A DNA stretch of 64,000 nt. It comes from Nephrocerus scutellatus. Its lineage: Eukaryota > Arthropoda > Insecta > Diptera > Pipunculidae. Of this stretch, positions 11,758 through 24,494 are shown one piece after another. How positions within the stretch are numbered: position 1 is the first letter of the stretch; each line of letters opens with the position of its first letter. The stretch covers positions 69,205,024-69,269,023 of the forward strand of contig OX352763.1 in the NCBI GenBank assembly GCA_947095585.1. Direction: 5' to 3'. The translations under genes were made by a program, and so were the position numbers. The notes beneath the pieces are model-generated. The model worked only from the letters and a program-made list of their open reading frames with translations, was not told where the DNA came from and ran no database searches.

Positions 11758-12824
11758 CCAGTTAAAGGCAAAAACGATCGAAAGATTGAATAATGTAGAG
11801 ATATTTAATACACTTTTGTGCTAGTTAAGCATTGACTTCCTAAACTCTTAATGTTGAAATTGAAAACTTTCCGATAACACCATTAAATTTATCTGTATAT
11901 TCACAGAATTTTCGCGATTTTGCATTTGCAGGGTGATGGCAAAATTAATTAATTTAAATATTCCGTTGAAGATATAAGCGTGCTCACAAATTTTTTTTTT
12001 CAACACTATTTTTGTCACACCACCCTCATTTCATTTTAAGCAACAATATTTACATGTACACACTTTTCGGACATATAATCTTTAAATGAAATCAATAATT
12101 CTTGTGTTGGTTTAAATTTGCGTGACTCGTTTTAAGGTTTTCCACATCATGCAGTTAACGTGATCACTCCGAGAATCTCAGTTTGTAACTCGTATTGAAA
12201 TGTAAGTACAGTATTTTAAATTATCAACAGGTAATTCCAAGATGATGGAAACCACTTTAAAGCGAAAAAAAAAACAATATACTGCCGAAGATGGGCACGC
12301 CAACCAAAAAAACTCAACTAAATCGTGATCCGGACAAACAGTCACCGCACCGGTCAGCAAGTGGATCACAACTCGTTGTTGCACTTTACGTTCTTCTTTG
12401 AGTATGCTTTTTCCAGACGCATACCAAAACTGTTCGCTGCAACGGCGAGACAGTTGCCAATGCGTAAGAAGGGGATGGGGAGTGACGCCATCACCCAAAG
12501 CGAAAACGAATATCTATAACAATACTGCAATACAATATTATTATGTATACAGAAAATTATGCATCTGATATCGCCTGATTTGACGAAATAGATGATAATG
12601 CGCAAAAATGGTATGGGGAGTGACGCCACCAACCCAAAGCCAAAACGAATATACATAATAATAATGCAATACAATATTATTATATATGCGAACATTTTAT
12701 TGGCGAACAAACCAGGGTTTCCAGGGGTTTCCCAAAGTAAACAATTATCATTGATTCCCAGTGTCCGCTAGAAAACTGATAATGAGCGTGAACAGTGTTC
12801 AGAGCTTTATTAGCTGGAAACGGA

Positions 12825-13304
12825 CTATTCAGGCGCCTTGCACTTCTGTAGATCCTTTGCATGATACACGCCTAAGAGTTTTCCTTTCGCATTTTCGATC
12901 TCATAATATGCTGTGCCTAACTCTTTCCCTACTTTGGACTTGACGAAAGTTGGGGCCAATTTGGCACTAAACCTTTTTCCTGCGTTACTTTGTACAAAGT
13001 TACGACTAAAAACTTCTTCTCCGACATCGAACGTAATGGGCCTAGATCGCAAATTGTAACGTTGGGAGTTTTTATCGTGTGCAATGTTCATGTTTTCTTT
13101 GGCCTTTTGCCTAAGTAGCGCAAACGCATCTTGACGAGCCAAACGAAACGGGGGGTCTTGCGTCGGGCCTGCTCGACTGTCGTCATCATAAAAATTGCGT
13201 GCACGGGGTTTCGGGGCAGCAGTAGGGAAAGGGGGAAGTAGCAAAGGGAGAAAGAGAGAGAAAAAAAATACCAGAAATGGAAGCGTACCCGTAATGGTAG
13301 GCAT
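12825..13304 (-). CDS. Chimeric leader + integrase-tail ORF, copy 3
   Basis: Same 159 residues as at 6359-6838 and 9280-9759. Unit 3 also lacks the pol body. Confidence 0.55.
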   Translation of the reverse strand: MPTITGTLPFLVFFFSLFLPLLLPPFPTAAPKPRARNFYDDDSRAGPTQDPPFRLARQDAFALLRQKAKENMNIAHDKNSQRYNLRSRPITFDVGEEVFSRNFVQSNAGKRFSAKLAPTFVKSKVGKELGTAYYEIENAKGKLLGVYHAKDLQKCKAPE

Positions 13305-14202
13305 GATCCCACCCGACTTTAGCCTAGGGAGACTTCAACGTACAGCTTACAGGATTAAATAAAACATGAGTAAGGTTCGTATTCCGGTCTCTAAAGACCA
13401 CTAATTTAAATTGCTTTATTCTCACTCGTATTAATTCGTTGGGATATTATAGCTAAGTTAGTCAAATAAAATTTCATACTCTTAGTTAGAATGATTAAAA
13501 TCAGAGTAATAGTTTATTATTATGATTCCTTTTAGCGTGTTTAAACAACGTAGTAATGTCCACCATATAAGTTGAATTCAGCGAGAAAAAAAAATTGTAT
13601 TCCAATAAATTTCCAGGGTTGGTAACCCTTTGCCTTTATGGATTGAACAAGTACACGATTTGTCTTTTTAAATCCGAATTAAGCAAAGAAAAAAAAATGC
13701 ATCGAACTCTTTTTTTTTTTTTTTGTAAGTATACGATTTGATTTACATTAAATTTAAATTAAGCCGGGAATTAGGTACCCATTGGTATCCATATACTTCT
13801 ATATTTAGATACATAATAGCGACAAAAAGAATAAAATGTGTACTTAAATTAATCAAGGAGTGACGCCATCACCCAAAGCGAAAACGAATATCTATAACAA
13901 TACTGCAATACAATATTATTATGTATACCGAAAATTATGCATCTGATATCGCCTGATTTGACGAAATAGATGATAATGCGCAAAAATGGTATGGGGAGTG
14001 ACGCCACCAACCCAAAGCCAAAACGAATATACATAATAATAATGCAATACAATATTATTATATATGCGAACATTTTATTGGCGAACAAACTAGGGTTGGA
14101 AGGGGTTTCCCAAAGTAAACAATTATCATTGATTCCCAGTGTCCGCTAGAAAACTGATAATGAGCGTGAACAGTGTTCAGAGCTTCATTAGCTGGAAACG
14201 GA

Positions 14203-17040
14203 CTATTCAGGTGCCTTGCACTTCTGTAGATCCTTTGCATGATACACGCCTAAGAGTTTTCCTTTCGCATTTTCGATCTCATAATATGCTGTGCCTAACT
14301 CTTTCCCTACTTTGGACTTGACGAAAGTTGGGGCCAATTTGGCACTAAACCTTTTTCCTGCGTTACTTTGTACAAAGTTACGACTAAAAACTTCTTCTCC
14401 GACATCGAACGTAATGGGCCTAGAGCAAATTGTAACGTTGGGAGTTTTTATCGTGTGCAATGTTCATGTTTTCTTTGGCCTTTTGCCTAAGTAGCGCAAA
14501 CGCATCTTGACGAGCCAAACGAGAGTCTTCCTCTGAGGAAAGTAATTTCAAGTTCCGCAGTAGTTGATAGTCCGAGCCATGCGTAATCATGTTTTGTCCG
14601 AAAACGAGATAATACGAAGTGGATCCGGTGGACTGGTGGATGGTGTTCCAAAGGGAACAAGAAATGGCACTCACGTTTAAGTCCCAAGACGTGTGATCCT
14701 TGCCGAGATATGCCCTGATCGAAGATAAGATTGATCGGTTCACCCTTTCCGATGAGTTTGCTTGGAGAGAATAGATAGCAGTGCACATATGCGATATGCC
14801 ATACTTAGTCAAGAACGATTCAAACAAGTTATACTTGAATTGGAATCCATTATCAGACAAGATAGTCTGAGGAAATCCGCAGAAATGAAAGATATTTTCC
14901 TCAAGGAAATTACAAATGCCAGGGGAAGTAAACTGTTTGAGGGGTTTCAAAAAGGGAAACTTCGTTAAATGATAAAGCACAATGAACAATCCCATATATT
15001 CCCATGTTTGGATCTGCGGTAAGGTGCCAACAGGTCTATATACAACCTTTGGAAAGGACGATCAGCAGTCAATGGTCTTCCCATTGGTGGTCTGAGAACA
15101 ATGTTCGGACTTTTAACACAACGACAAATTTCGCACTGCGTGACATAGTCTTGTTTTACCATGCCAGGCCAAAAGAGATGACGACGAAGTTTTTCAAGCG
15201 TTTGTGCAATTCCGCAATGGGCGGAGGTTGTTGAATTATGCGCATGACTCAAAACTTCAGCCGTTAAACCTGCCGGCACCCACAATTTCCATGAATTCGA
15301 TTCTTGGTCCATATTCCCAGTAGCATACTCATTTCGTTTGTAGATGTAGTTATCGACAATCTTCAAGTCGGGAAACTGTTTGATTTTCAGCGATCTTCCC
15401 TTTCAACTCGTTGTACTCAACAGAGGAGAATTGATCAGAGGACAAGTCAATCATCGGTTCTACATTTTCTATTGCATTCACTTCGTAACCTTTGCGTGAT
15501 AGAGCATTGGCAACAACGTTTTCCGAACCACGACGGAGTTTTATTGAAAAAACAAAACCTTGAAGCTTGAGCGCCCATCTAGCGAGTCTGCCACTAAGGT
15601 CTTTTTGGTTCATTAACCATTGAAGGCTAGCGTGATCGGTTATGTTCGAAAACTCTTGTCCTTCAACATAGCAACGGAATTTCTTTACGCTTTGAACAGC
15701 TGCAAGGCATTTCTGCTCTGTCACTGAATAATTTCTCTGTGCCTTATTCAATTTTTGAATAGATGCCTTCATTGTTCAATTGGGCTAGAACGCTTCCGAT
15801 TCCCCATTGACTTGCATCGCAGACAATTGTAAAAGGACGAGAATAATCTGGAGTGGCCAGAAAAGGGGCTGTAGTCAGCAACGATTTCAATTCATCAAAA
15901 GCAATTTGCGCTTGCGGATTCCATTCAAACTTTCTGCTCTTTTTCAAAAGCTCGGTGAGCGGACAAGTAACAGTTGAAAAGTTAGGAATGAATCGCCTGT
16001 ACCACCCTGCTAGTCCTAAGAAACGACGCATTTGCCGAATAGAGGTGGGAACAGGAAAGTCAGGAATCGCGGTAATCTTATCTGTGTCAGTTTTCAAAGT
16101 TCCATTCCCTATAATAAAACCTAAATATTTGACCTCTTACATGCAAAATTTACTTTTGCTGATATTGATCGTAAGCCCAGCCTTTTTTATCAGAAATGCA
16201 AACTTCTTGTAACAGACACAGATGTTCGTCGAAAGTTTCAGACAACACGAGCAGATCGTCCAGGTAGACGAAGACTTTTTCACGCAAGGTATTCGGAATG
16301 ACACGATCTATTAGTCTTCACATGGTTTGTGGTGCATTGCACAGTCCGAAAGGCATTACCTTATATTGGTAAAGGGGCCGGTTCGGTACCGTGAACGCAG
16401 TCAGACAACGAGAGTTTTTCTCTAAAGGTATTTGCCAGAAGGCATCCTTTAGATCCAAGCTACAAATGAATCTTGCCTTCGGTAGTCGGCTCAGCATTCC
16501 ATCAATATGAGGCAATGGGTATGCATCCTTCAAGGTAACGGAGTTGACTTTGCGAGAATCCAGACACAATCTGACTTTGCCAGGTTTTCTAACTAGAACG
16601 ACTGGTAAACTCCAAGGACTACTGGATTCATCGATTATTTCTAATTGAAGCATGCGATCGATTTCTTTAAACATTTCCTTTTCCACGTTTGGGGAAATAG
16701 GATAAAAGCGTTGTTTAATAGGCTTCGCCTATTACATGTTCGATTAGGTTCATTCTACCAAGTCCTTCCTCTTCGAAAGATGGGAACGTTTTCTTGACGT
16801 TTTCCAACTTTTGCGTCTGGATTTCCGACAAGTCGTGCAGAGCCACGACTGGTTCACTCATGTTAATCTCCGAGATAATATTTGGAGCTAACTGGAAGGC
16901 CCTCCAGAAATCTACTCCCAAGTACAAATTTTGCGATAAAGTCGGTACAAGGAAAAGTTTTTTTTAATGCGTTTCTTCGCGAAAAGTAACATCGGTCAAG
17001 ATATTGCCCAGTACTGGTTGTCGTTTTCCCTCAGCGGTAC
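14203..17040 (-). pseudogene. Ty3/gypsy-type pol relic, copy 2 (array unit 4)
   Basis: Near-identical to the pol copy at 2833-5690, with the same protease truncation, frameshift and RT stop codon (about 16315). It differs by a deletion at the RT/RNase H boundary (about 15757-15775) that removes roughly twenty bases still present in copy 1. In this copy integrase and its tail are joined differently: the frame from the catalytic core runs to a short new end at 14420, while the tail is open separately at 14203-14460. The protease end joins spacer B at 17040-17049. Confidence 0.92.
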
Positions 17041-17048
17041 TTACACGA

Positions 17049-17331
17049 TGGGCACGCCAACCAAAAAAAACCCAACTAAATCGTGATCCGGACTAACAGT
17101 CGGCACGTTCGCACCGGTCAGTAAATAGATCACAACTCGTTGTTGCACTTTACGTTCTTGACGAGCCAAACGAAACGGGGGGTCTTGCGTCGGGCCTGCT
17201 CGACTGTCGTCATCATAAAAATTGCGTGCACGGGGTTTCGGGGCAGCAGTAGGGAAAGGGGGAAGTAGCAAAGGGAGAAAGAGAGAGAAAAAAAATACCA
17301 GAAATGGAAGCGTACCCGTAATGGTAGGCAT
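17049..17331 (-). pseudogene. Leader ORF joined to spacer B (variant chimera)
   Basis: It has the same hydrophobic leader start (ATG at 17331) and the same first ~58 residues as the other chimeras. At about 17157, just after LARQ, it switches to spacer B in a different frame, losing the whole integrase tail and the 139-bp block. A second, independent junction at nearly the same codon suggests a recombination-prone spot. Confidence 0.6.
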
Positions 17332-18368
17332 GATCCCACCCGACTTTAGCCTAGGGAGACTTCAACGTACAGCTTACAGGATTAAATAAAACATGAGTAA
17401 GGTTCGTATTCCGGTCTCTAAAGACCACTAATTTAAATTGCTTTATTCTCACTCGTATTAATTCGTTGGGATATTATAGCTAAGTTAGTCAAATAAAATT
17501 TCATACTCTTAGTTAGAATGATTAAAATCAGAGTAATAGTTTATTATTATGATTCCTTTTAGCGTGTTTAAACAACGTAGTAATGTCCACCATATAAGTT
17601 GAATTCAGCGAGAAAAAAAAATTGTATTCCAATAAATTTCCAGGGTTGGTAACCCTTTGCCTTTATGGATTGAACAAGTACACGATTTGTCTTTTTAAAT
17701 CCGAATTAAGCAAAGAAAAAAAAATGCATCGAACTCTTTTTTTTTTTTTTTGTAAGTATACGATTTGATTTACATTAAATTTAAATTAAGCCGGGAATTA
17801 GGTACCCATTGGTATCCATATACTTCTATATTTAGATACATAATAGCGACAAAAAGAATAAAATGTGTACTTAAATTAATCAAGGAGTGACGCCATCACC
17901 CAAAGCGAAAACGAATATCTATAACAATACTGCAATACAATATTATTATGTATACAGAAAATTATGCATCTGATTTCGCCTGATTTGACGAAATAGATGA
18001 TAATGCGCAAAAATGGGATGGGGAGTGACGCCACCAACCCAAAGCGAAATCGAATATATATAACAATACTGCAATACAATATTATTATGTATACCGAAAA
18101 TTATGCATCTGATATCGCCTGATTTGACGAAATAGATGATAATGCGCAAAAATGGTATGGGGAGTGACGCCACCAACCCAAAGCCAAAACGAATATACAT
18201 AATAATAATGCAATACAATATTATTATATATGCGAACATTTTATTGGCGAACAAACTAGGGTTGGAAGGGGTTTCCCAAAGTAAACAATTATCATTGATT
18301 CCCAGTGTCCGCTAGAAAACTGATAATGAGCGTGAACAGTGTTCAGAGCTTCATTAGCTGGAAACGGA

Positions 18369-21210
18369 CTATTCAGGTGCCTTGCACTTCTGTAGATCCT
18401 TTGCATGATACACGCCTAAGAGTTTTCCTTTCGCATTTTCGATCTCATAATATGCTGTGCCTAACTCTTTCCCTACTTTGGACTTGACGAAAGTTGGGGC
18501 CAATTTGGCACTAAACCTTTTTCCTGCGTTACTTTGTACAAAGTTACGACTAAAAACTTCTTCTCCGACATCGAACGTAATGGGCCTAGAGCAAATTGTA
18601 ACGTTGGGAGTTTTTATCGTGTGCAATGTTCATGTTTTCTTTGGCCTTTTGCCTAAGTAGCGCAAACGCATCTTGACGAGCCAAACGAGAGTCTTCCTCT
18701 GAGGAAAGTAATTTCAAGTTCCGCAGTAGTTGATAGTCCGAGCCATGCGTAATCATGTTTTGTCCGAAAACGAGATAATACGAAGTGGATCCGGTGGACT
18801 GGTGGATGGTGTTCCAAAGGGAACAAGAAATGGCACTCACGTTTAAGTCCCAAGACGTGTGATCCTTGCCGAGATATGCCCTGATCGAAGATAAGATTGA
18901 TCGGTTCACCCTTTCCGATGAGTTTGCTTGGAGAGAATAGATAGCAGTGCACATATGCGATATGCCATACTTAGTCAAGAACGATTCAAACAAGTTATAC
19001 TTGAATTGGAATCCATTATCAGACAAGATAGTCTGAGGAAATCCGCAGAAATGAAAGATATTTTCCTCAAGGAAATTACAAATGCCAGGGGAAGTAAACT
19101 GTTTGAGGGGTTTCAAAAGGGGAAACTTCGTTAAATGATAAAGCACAATGAACAATCCCATATATTCCCATGTTTGGATCTGCGGTAAGGTGCCAACAGG
19201 TCTATATACAACCTTTGGAAAGGACGATCAGCAGTCAATGGTCTTCCCATTGGTGGTCTGAGAACAATGTTCGGACTTTTAACACAACGACAAATTTCGC
19301 ACTGCGTGACATAGTCTTGTTTTACCATGCCAGGCCAAAAGAGATGACGACGAAGTTTTTCAAGCGTTTGTGCAATTCCGCAATGGGCGGAGGTTGTTGA
19401 ATTATGCGCATGACTCAAAACTTCAGCCGTTAAACCTGCCGGCACCCACAATTTCCATGAATTCGATTCTTGGTCCATATTCCCAGTAGCATACTCATTT
19501 CGTTTGTAGATGTAGTTATCGACAATCTTCAAGTCGGGAAACTGTTTGATTTTCAGCGATCTTCCCTTTCAACTCGTTGTACTCAACAGAGGAGAATTGA
19601 TCAGAGGACAAGTCAATCATCGGTTCTACATTTTCTATTGCATTCACTTCGTAACCTTTGCGTGATAGAGCATTGGCAACAACGTTTTCCGAACCACGAC
19701 GGAGTTTTATTGAAAAAACAAAACCTTGAAGCTTGAGCGCCCATCTAGCGAGTCTGCCACTAAGGTCTTTTTGGTTCATTAACCATTGAAGGCTAGCGTG
19801 ATCGGTTATGTTCGAAAACTCTTGTCCTTCAACATAGCAACGGAATTTCTTTACGCTTTGAACAGCTGCAAGGCATTTCTGCTCTGTCACTGAATAATTT
19901 CTCTGTGCCTTATTCAATTTTTGAATAGATGCCTTCATTGTTCAATTGGGCTAGAACGCTTCCGATTCCCCATTGACTTGCATCGCAGACAATTGTAAAA
20001 GGACGAGAATAATCTGGAGTGGCCAGAAAAGGGGCTGTAGTCAGCAACGATTTCAATTCATCAAAAGCAATTTGCGCTTGCGGATTCCATTCAAACTTTC
20101 TGCTCTTTTTCAAAAGCTCGGTGAGCGGACAAGTAACAGTTGAAAAGTTAGGAATGAATCGCCTGTACCACCCTGCTAGTCCTAAGAAACGACGCATTTG
20201 CCGAATAGAGGTGGGAACAGGAAAGTCAGGAATCGCGGTAATCTTATCTGTGTCAGTTTTCAAAGTTCCATTCCCTATAATAAAACCTAAATATTTGACC
20301 TCTTACATGCAAAATTTACTTTTGCTGATATTGATCGTAAGCCCAGCCTTTTTTATCAGAAATGCAAACTTCTTGTAACAGACACAGATGTTCGTCGAAA
20401 GTTTCAGACAACACGAGCAGATCGTCCAGGTAGACGAAGACTTTTTCACGCAAGGTATTCGGAATGACACGATCTATTAGTCTTCACATGGTTTGTGGTG
20501 CATTGCACAGTCCGAAAGGCATTACCTTATATTGGTAAAGGGGCCGGTTCGGTACCGTGAACGCAGTCAGACAACGAGAGTTTTTCTCTAAAGGTATTTG
20601 CCAGAAGGCATCCTTTAGATCCAAGCTACAAATGAATCTTGCCTTCGGTAGTCGGCTCAGCATTCCATCAATATGAGGCAATGGGTATGCATCCTTCAAG
20701 GTAACGGAGTTGACTTTGCGAGAATCCAGACACAATCTGACTTTGCCAGGTTTTCTAACTAGAACGACTGGTAAACTCCAAGGACTACTGGATTCATCGA
20801 TTATTTCTAATTGAAGCATGCGATCGATTTCTTTAAACATTTCCTTTTCCACGTTTGGGGAAATAGGATAAAAGCGTTGTTTAATAGGCTTCGCCTATTA
20901 CATGTTCGATTAGGTTCATTCTACCAAGTCCTTCCTCTTCGAAAGATGGGAACGTTTTCTTGACGTTTTCCAACTTTTGCGTCTGGATTTCCGACAAGTC
21001 GTGCAGAGCCACGACTGGTTCACTCATGTTAATCTCCGAGATAATATTTGGAGCTAACTGGAAGGCCCTCCAGAAATCTACTCCCAAGTACAAATTTTGC
21101 GATAAAGTCGGTACAAGGAAAAGTTTTTTTTAATGCGTTTCTTCGCGAAAAGTAACATCGGTCAAGATATTGCCCAGTACTGGTTGTCGTTTTCCCTCAG
21201 CGGTACTAAC
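18369..21210 (-). pseudogene. Ty3/gypsy-type pol relic, copy 3 (array unit 5)
   Basis: Sister of the copy at 14203-17040, sharing its RT/RNase H boundary deletion (about 19923-19940) and all older lesions, including the RT stop near 20481. Single substitutions separate the two, for example KFPLLKP here against KFPFLKP in the integrase core. The right edge joins a complete spacer B at about 21215, as in unit 1. Confidence 0.92.
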
Positions 21211-21754
21211 ACGATGGGCACGCCAACCAAAAAAAACCCAACTAAATCGTGATCCGGACTAACAGTCGGCACGTTCGCACCGGTCAGTAAATAGATCACA
21301 ACTCGTTGTTGCACTTTACGTTCTTCTTTGAGTATGCTTTTTCCAGACGCATACCAAAACTGTTCGCTGCAACGGCGAGACAGTTGCCAATGCGTAAGAA
21401 GGGGATGGGGAGTGACGCCACCACCCAAAGCGAAAACAAATATCTATAACAATACTGCAATACAATATTATTATGTATACAGAAAATTATGCATCTGATA
21501 TCGCCTGATTTGACAAAATAGATGATAATGCGCAAAAATGGGATGGGGAGTGACGCCACCAACCCAAATCCAAAACGAATATACATAATAATAATGCAAG
21601 ACAATATTATTATATATGCGAACATTTTATTGGCGAACAAACTAGGGTTTCCAGGGGTTTCCCAAAGTAAACAATTATCATTGATTCCCAGTGTCCGCTA
21701 GAAAACTGATAATGAGCGTGAACAGTGTTCAGAGCTTTATTAGCTGGAAACGGA

Positions 21755-22234
21755 CTATTCAGGCGCCTTGCACTTCTGTAGATCCTTTGCATGATACACG
21801 CCTAAGAGTTTTCCTTTCGCATTTTCGATCTCATAATATGCTGTGCCTAACTCTTTCCCTACTTTGGACTTGACGAAAGTTGGGGCCAATTTGGCACTAA
21901 ACCTTTTTCCTGCGTTACTTTGTACAAAGTTACGACTAAAAACTTCTTCTCCGACATCGAACGTAATGGGCCTAGATCGCAAATTGTAACGTTGGGAGTT
22001 TTTATCGTGTGCAATGTTCATGTTTTCTTTGGCCTTTTGCCTAAGTAGCGCAAACGCATCTTGACGAGCCAAACGAAACGGGGGGTCTTGCGTCGGGCCT
22101 GCTCGACTGTCGTCATCATAAAAATTGCGTGCACGGGGTTTCGGGGCAGCAGTAGGGAAAGGGGGAAGTAGCAAAGGGAGAAAGAGAGAGAAAAAAAATA
22201 CCAGAAATGGAAGCGTACCCGTAATGGTAGGCAT
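21755..22234 (-). CDS. Chimeric leader + integrase-tail ORF, copy 4
   Basis: Same 159 residues as the other three complete copies. It lies to the right of the pol relic of unit 5, as copy 1 does in unit 1. Confidence 0.55.
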   Translation of the reverse strand: MPTITGTLPFLVFFFSLFLPLLLPPFPTAAPKPRARNFYDDDSRAGPTQDPPFRLARQDAFALLRQKAKENMNIAHDKNSQRYNLRSRPITFDVGEEVFSRNFVQSNAGKRFSAKLAPTFVKSKVGKELGTAYYEIENAKGKLLGVYHAKDLQKCKAPE

Positions 22235-22689
22235 GATCCCACCCGACTTTAGCCTAGGGAGACTTCAACGTACAGCTTACAGGATTAAATAAAACATGAG
22301 TAAGGTTCGTATTCCGGTCTCTAAAGACCACTAATTTAAATTGCTTTATTCTCACTCGTATTAATTCGTTGGGATATTATAGCTAAGTTAGTCAAATAAA
22401 ATTTCATACTCTTAGTTAGAATGATTAAAATCAGAGTAATAGTTTATTATTATGATTCCTTTTAGCGTGTTTAAACAACGTAGTAATGTCCACCATATAA
22501 GTTGAATTCAGCGAGAGAAAAAAATTGTATTCCAATAAATTTCCAGGGTTGGTAACCCTTTGCCTTTATGGATTGAACAAGTACACGATTTGTCTTTTTA
22601 AATCCGAATTAAGCAAAGAAAAAAAATTCATCGAACTCTTTTTTTTTTTTTGTAAGTATACGATTTGATTTACATTAAATTTAAATTAA

Positions 22690-23640
22690 GCCAGGAATTA
22701 GGTACCCATTGGTATCCATATACTTCTATATTTAGATACATAATAGCGACAAAAAGAATAAAATGTGTACTTAAATTAATCAAGGAATTTGGTACCCATC
22801 GGTATCCATGTGCTTATATATTTTAATATATAATATCGATAAAGAATGAAATGAGTACTTAAATTAATCAAAGAATTTGGTACCCATCGGTGTCAAAGTG
22901 CTTATCTATTTAAATATATATTATCGATGAAGAATGAAATGTGTACTTAAAGTAATCAAGGAATTTGGTACCCTTCGGTATCCATGTACTTATATATTTA
23001 AATATATAGTAGCGACAAAAGAATTAAATGTGTACTTAAATTAATCAAAGAATTTGGTACCCATCGGTATCCATGTGCTTATATATTTAAATATATATTA
23101 TCGATGAAGAATGAAATGTGTACTTAAAGTAATCAAGGTATTTGGTACCCATCGGTATCCAAGTGCTTATATACTTAAATATATATTATCGATGAAGAAT
23201 GAAATGTGTACTTAAAGTAATCAAGGAATTTGGTACCATTCGGTATACATGTACTGATATATTTAAATATATAATAGCGTCAAAAGAATTAAATGTGTAC
23301 TTAAATTAATCAAAAGGAATTTGGTACCCATCGATATCCAAGTGCTTATATATTTAAATATATAATATCGATAAAGAATGAAATGTGTACTTAAAGTAAT
23401 CAAGAAATTTGGTACCCTTCGGTATCCATGTACTTATGTATATATTTAAATATATAGTAGCGACAAAAGAATGAAATGTGTACTTAAAGTAATCAAGAAA
23501 TTTGGTACCCTTCGGTATCCATGTACTTATGTATATATTTAAATATATAGTAGCGACAAAAGAATGAAATGTGTACTTAAAGTAATCAAGGAATTTGGTA
23601 CCCATCCATTGGTATACATTGGTATCCATTGGTATCCAAG
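22690..23640. repeat. ~89-bp AT-rich minisatellite, unit 6
   Basis: About eleven copies, nearly identical in order and subtype to the unit 1 and unit 3 blocks. It carries the tgtcaaag variant found in unit 3. Confidence 0.88.
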
Positions 23641-23947
23641 TGCTTTTATATTTAAATATATATTATCGATAAAAATGAAATGAAAATGACCAAGGAAATG
23701 AGATTATCAACGGCATTTAGAATTACCACTCTGAAATAATAGCAAGTTTTTAGTTACTTGGACAATCGGTACTTATCTGCATCTCCATCGCCAGCGCTGT
23801 CGACGAACATGTGAAGTCGGTCGTTGCTTACTGAAATTTTCTTTTAAAATTACATTATTAGAGTTAAACCGAATTCTATAACCCATTATATTTTTTTTTT
23901 GTTTGTTATCGGATCACCAAAGGGGTGACCAAATTTGGGGTCGTGTA

Positions 23948-24494
23948 GGGTTGGTGCTGCTGCACGGCAGCCCGGTGGTGGCGTATTACCACTGATGAAA
24001 TGGGTTGGTGCTGCTGCACTGCTGCTGCACGGCAGCCCGGTGTTGGCGTATTACCACTGATGAAATGGGTTGGTGCTGCTGCACGGCAGCCCGATGGTGG
24101 CGTATTACCGCTGACGAAATGGGTTGGTGCTGCTGCACTGCTGCTGCAGGGCAGCTCGGTGGTGGCGTATTACCACTGATGAAATGGGTTGGTGCTGCTG
24201 CACTGCTACTGCACGGCAGCTCGGTGGTGGCGTATTACCACTGATGAAATGGGTTGGTGCTGCTGCACTGCTGCTGCACGGCAGCCCGGTGTTGGCGTAT
24301 TACCACTGATGAAATGGGTTGGTGCTGCTGCACGGCAGCCCGATGGTGGCGTATTACCGCTGACGAAATGGGTTGGTGCTGCTGCACTGCTGCTGCAGGG
24401 CAGCTCGGTGGTGGCGTATTACCACTGATGAAATGGGTTGGTGCTGCTGCACTGCTGCTGCACGACAGCCCGATGGTGGCGTATTACCGCTGAT
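23948..24494. repeat. CTG-rich minisatellite, unit 6 (expanded)
   Basis: About nine repeats. A run of several repeats appears duplicated in order relative to units 2 and 3, and one copy has ctgctactgcac. The preceding T run is much shorter than in the other units. Confidence 0.88.

Larger units (their letters stand above)
10177..13724. repeat. Array unit 3 (3548 bp, no pol)
   Basis: Long AT minisatellite 10220-11080, CTG block 11402-11757, spacer A 11757-12290, spacer B 12293-12475, 139-bp repeat 12476-12695, chimeric ORF 12825-13304, leader 13305-13720. Apart from the longer AT block it is nearly identical to unit 2. Confidence 0.85.
13725..17751. repeat. Array unit 4 (4027 bp, with pol, CTG block deleted)
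   Basis: The AT minisatellite is cut after one repeat. At 13857 it joins the 139-bp repeat directly (aatcaaggagtgacgcc), so the CTG block and spacers A and B are missing on this side. The pol relic occupies 14203-17040. Spacer B follows at 17049-17157 and joins the leader-derived ORF at about 17157, skipping the 139-bp block and integrase tail. The leader region is 17332-17748. Confidence 0.85.
17752..22651. repeat. Array unit 5 (4900 bp, with pol, CTG block deleted)
   Basis: It shares with unit 4 the exact left junction between AT minisatellite and 139-bp repeat (17884) and the same small deletion between reverse transcriptase and RNase H, so units 4 and 5 are sisters. Unlike unit 4 it keeps a full right side: spacer B 21215-21400, 139-bp block 21410-21625, chimeric ORF 21755-22234, leader 22235-22648. 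Confidence 0.85.
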
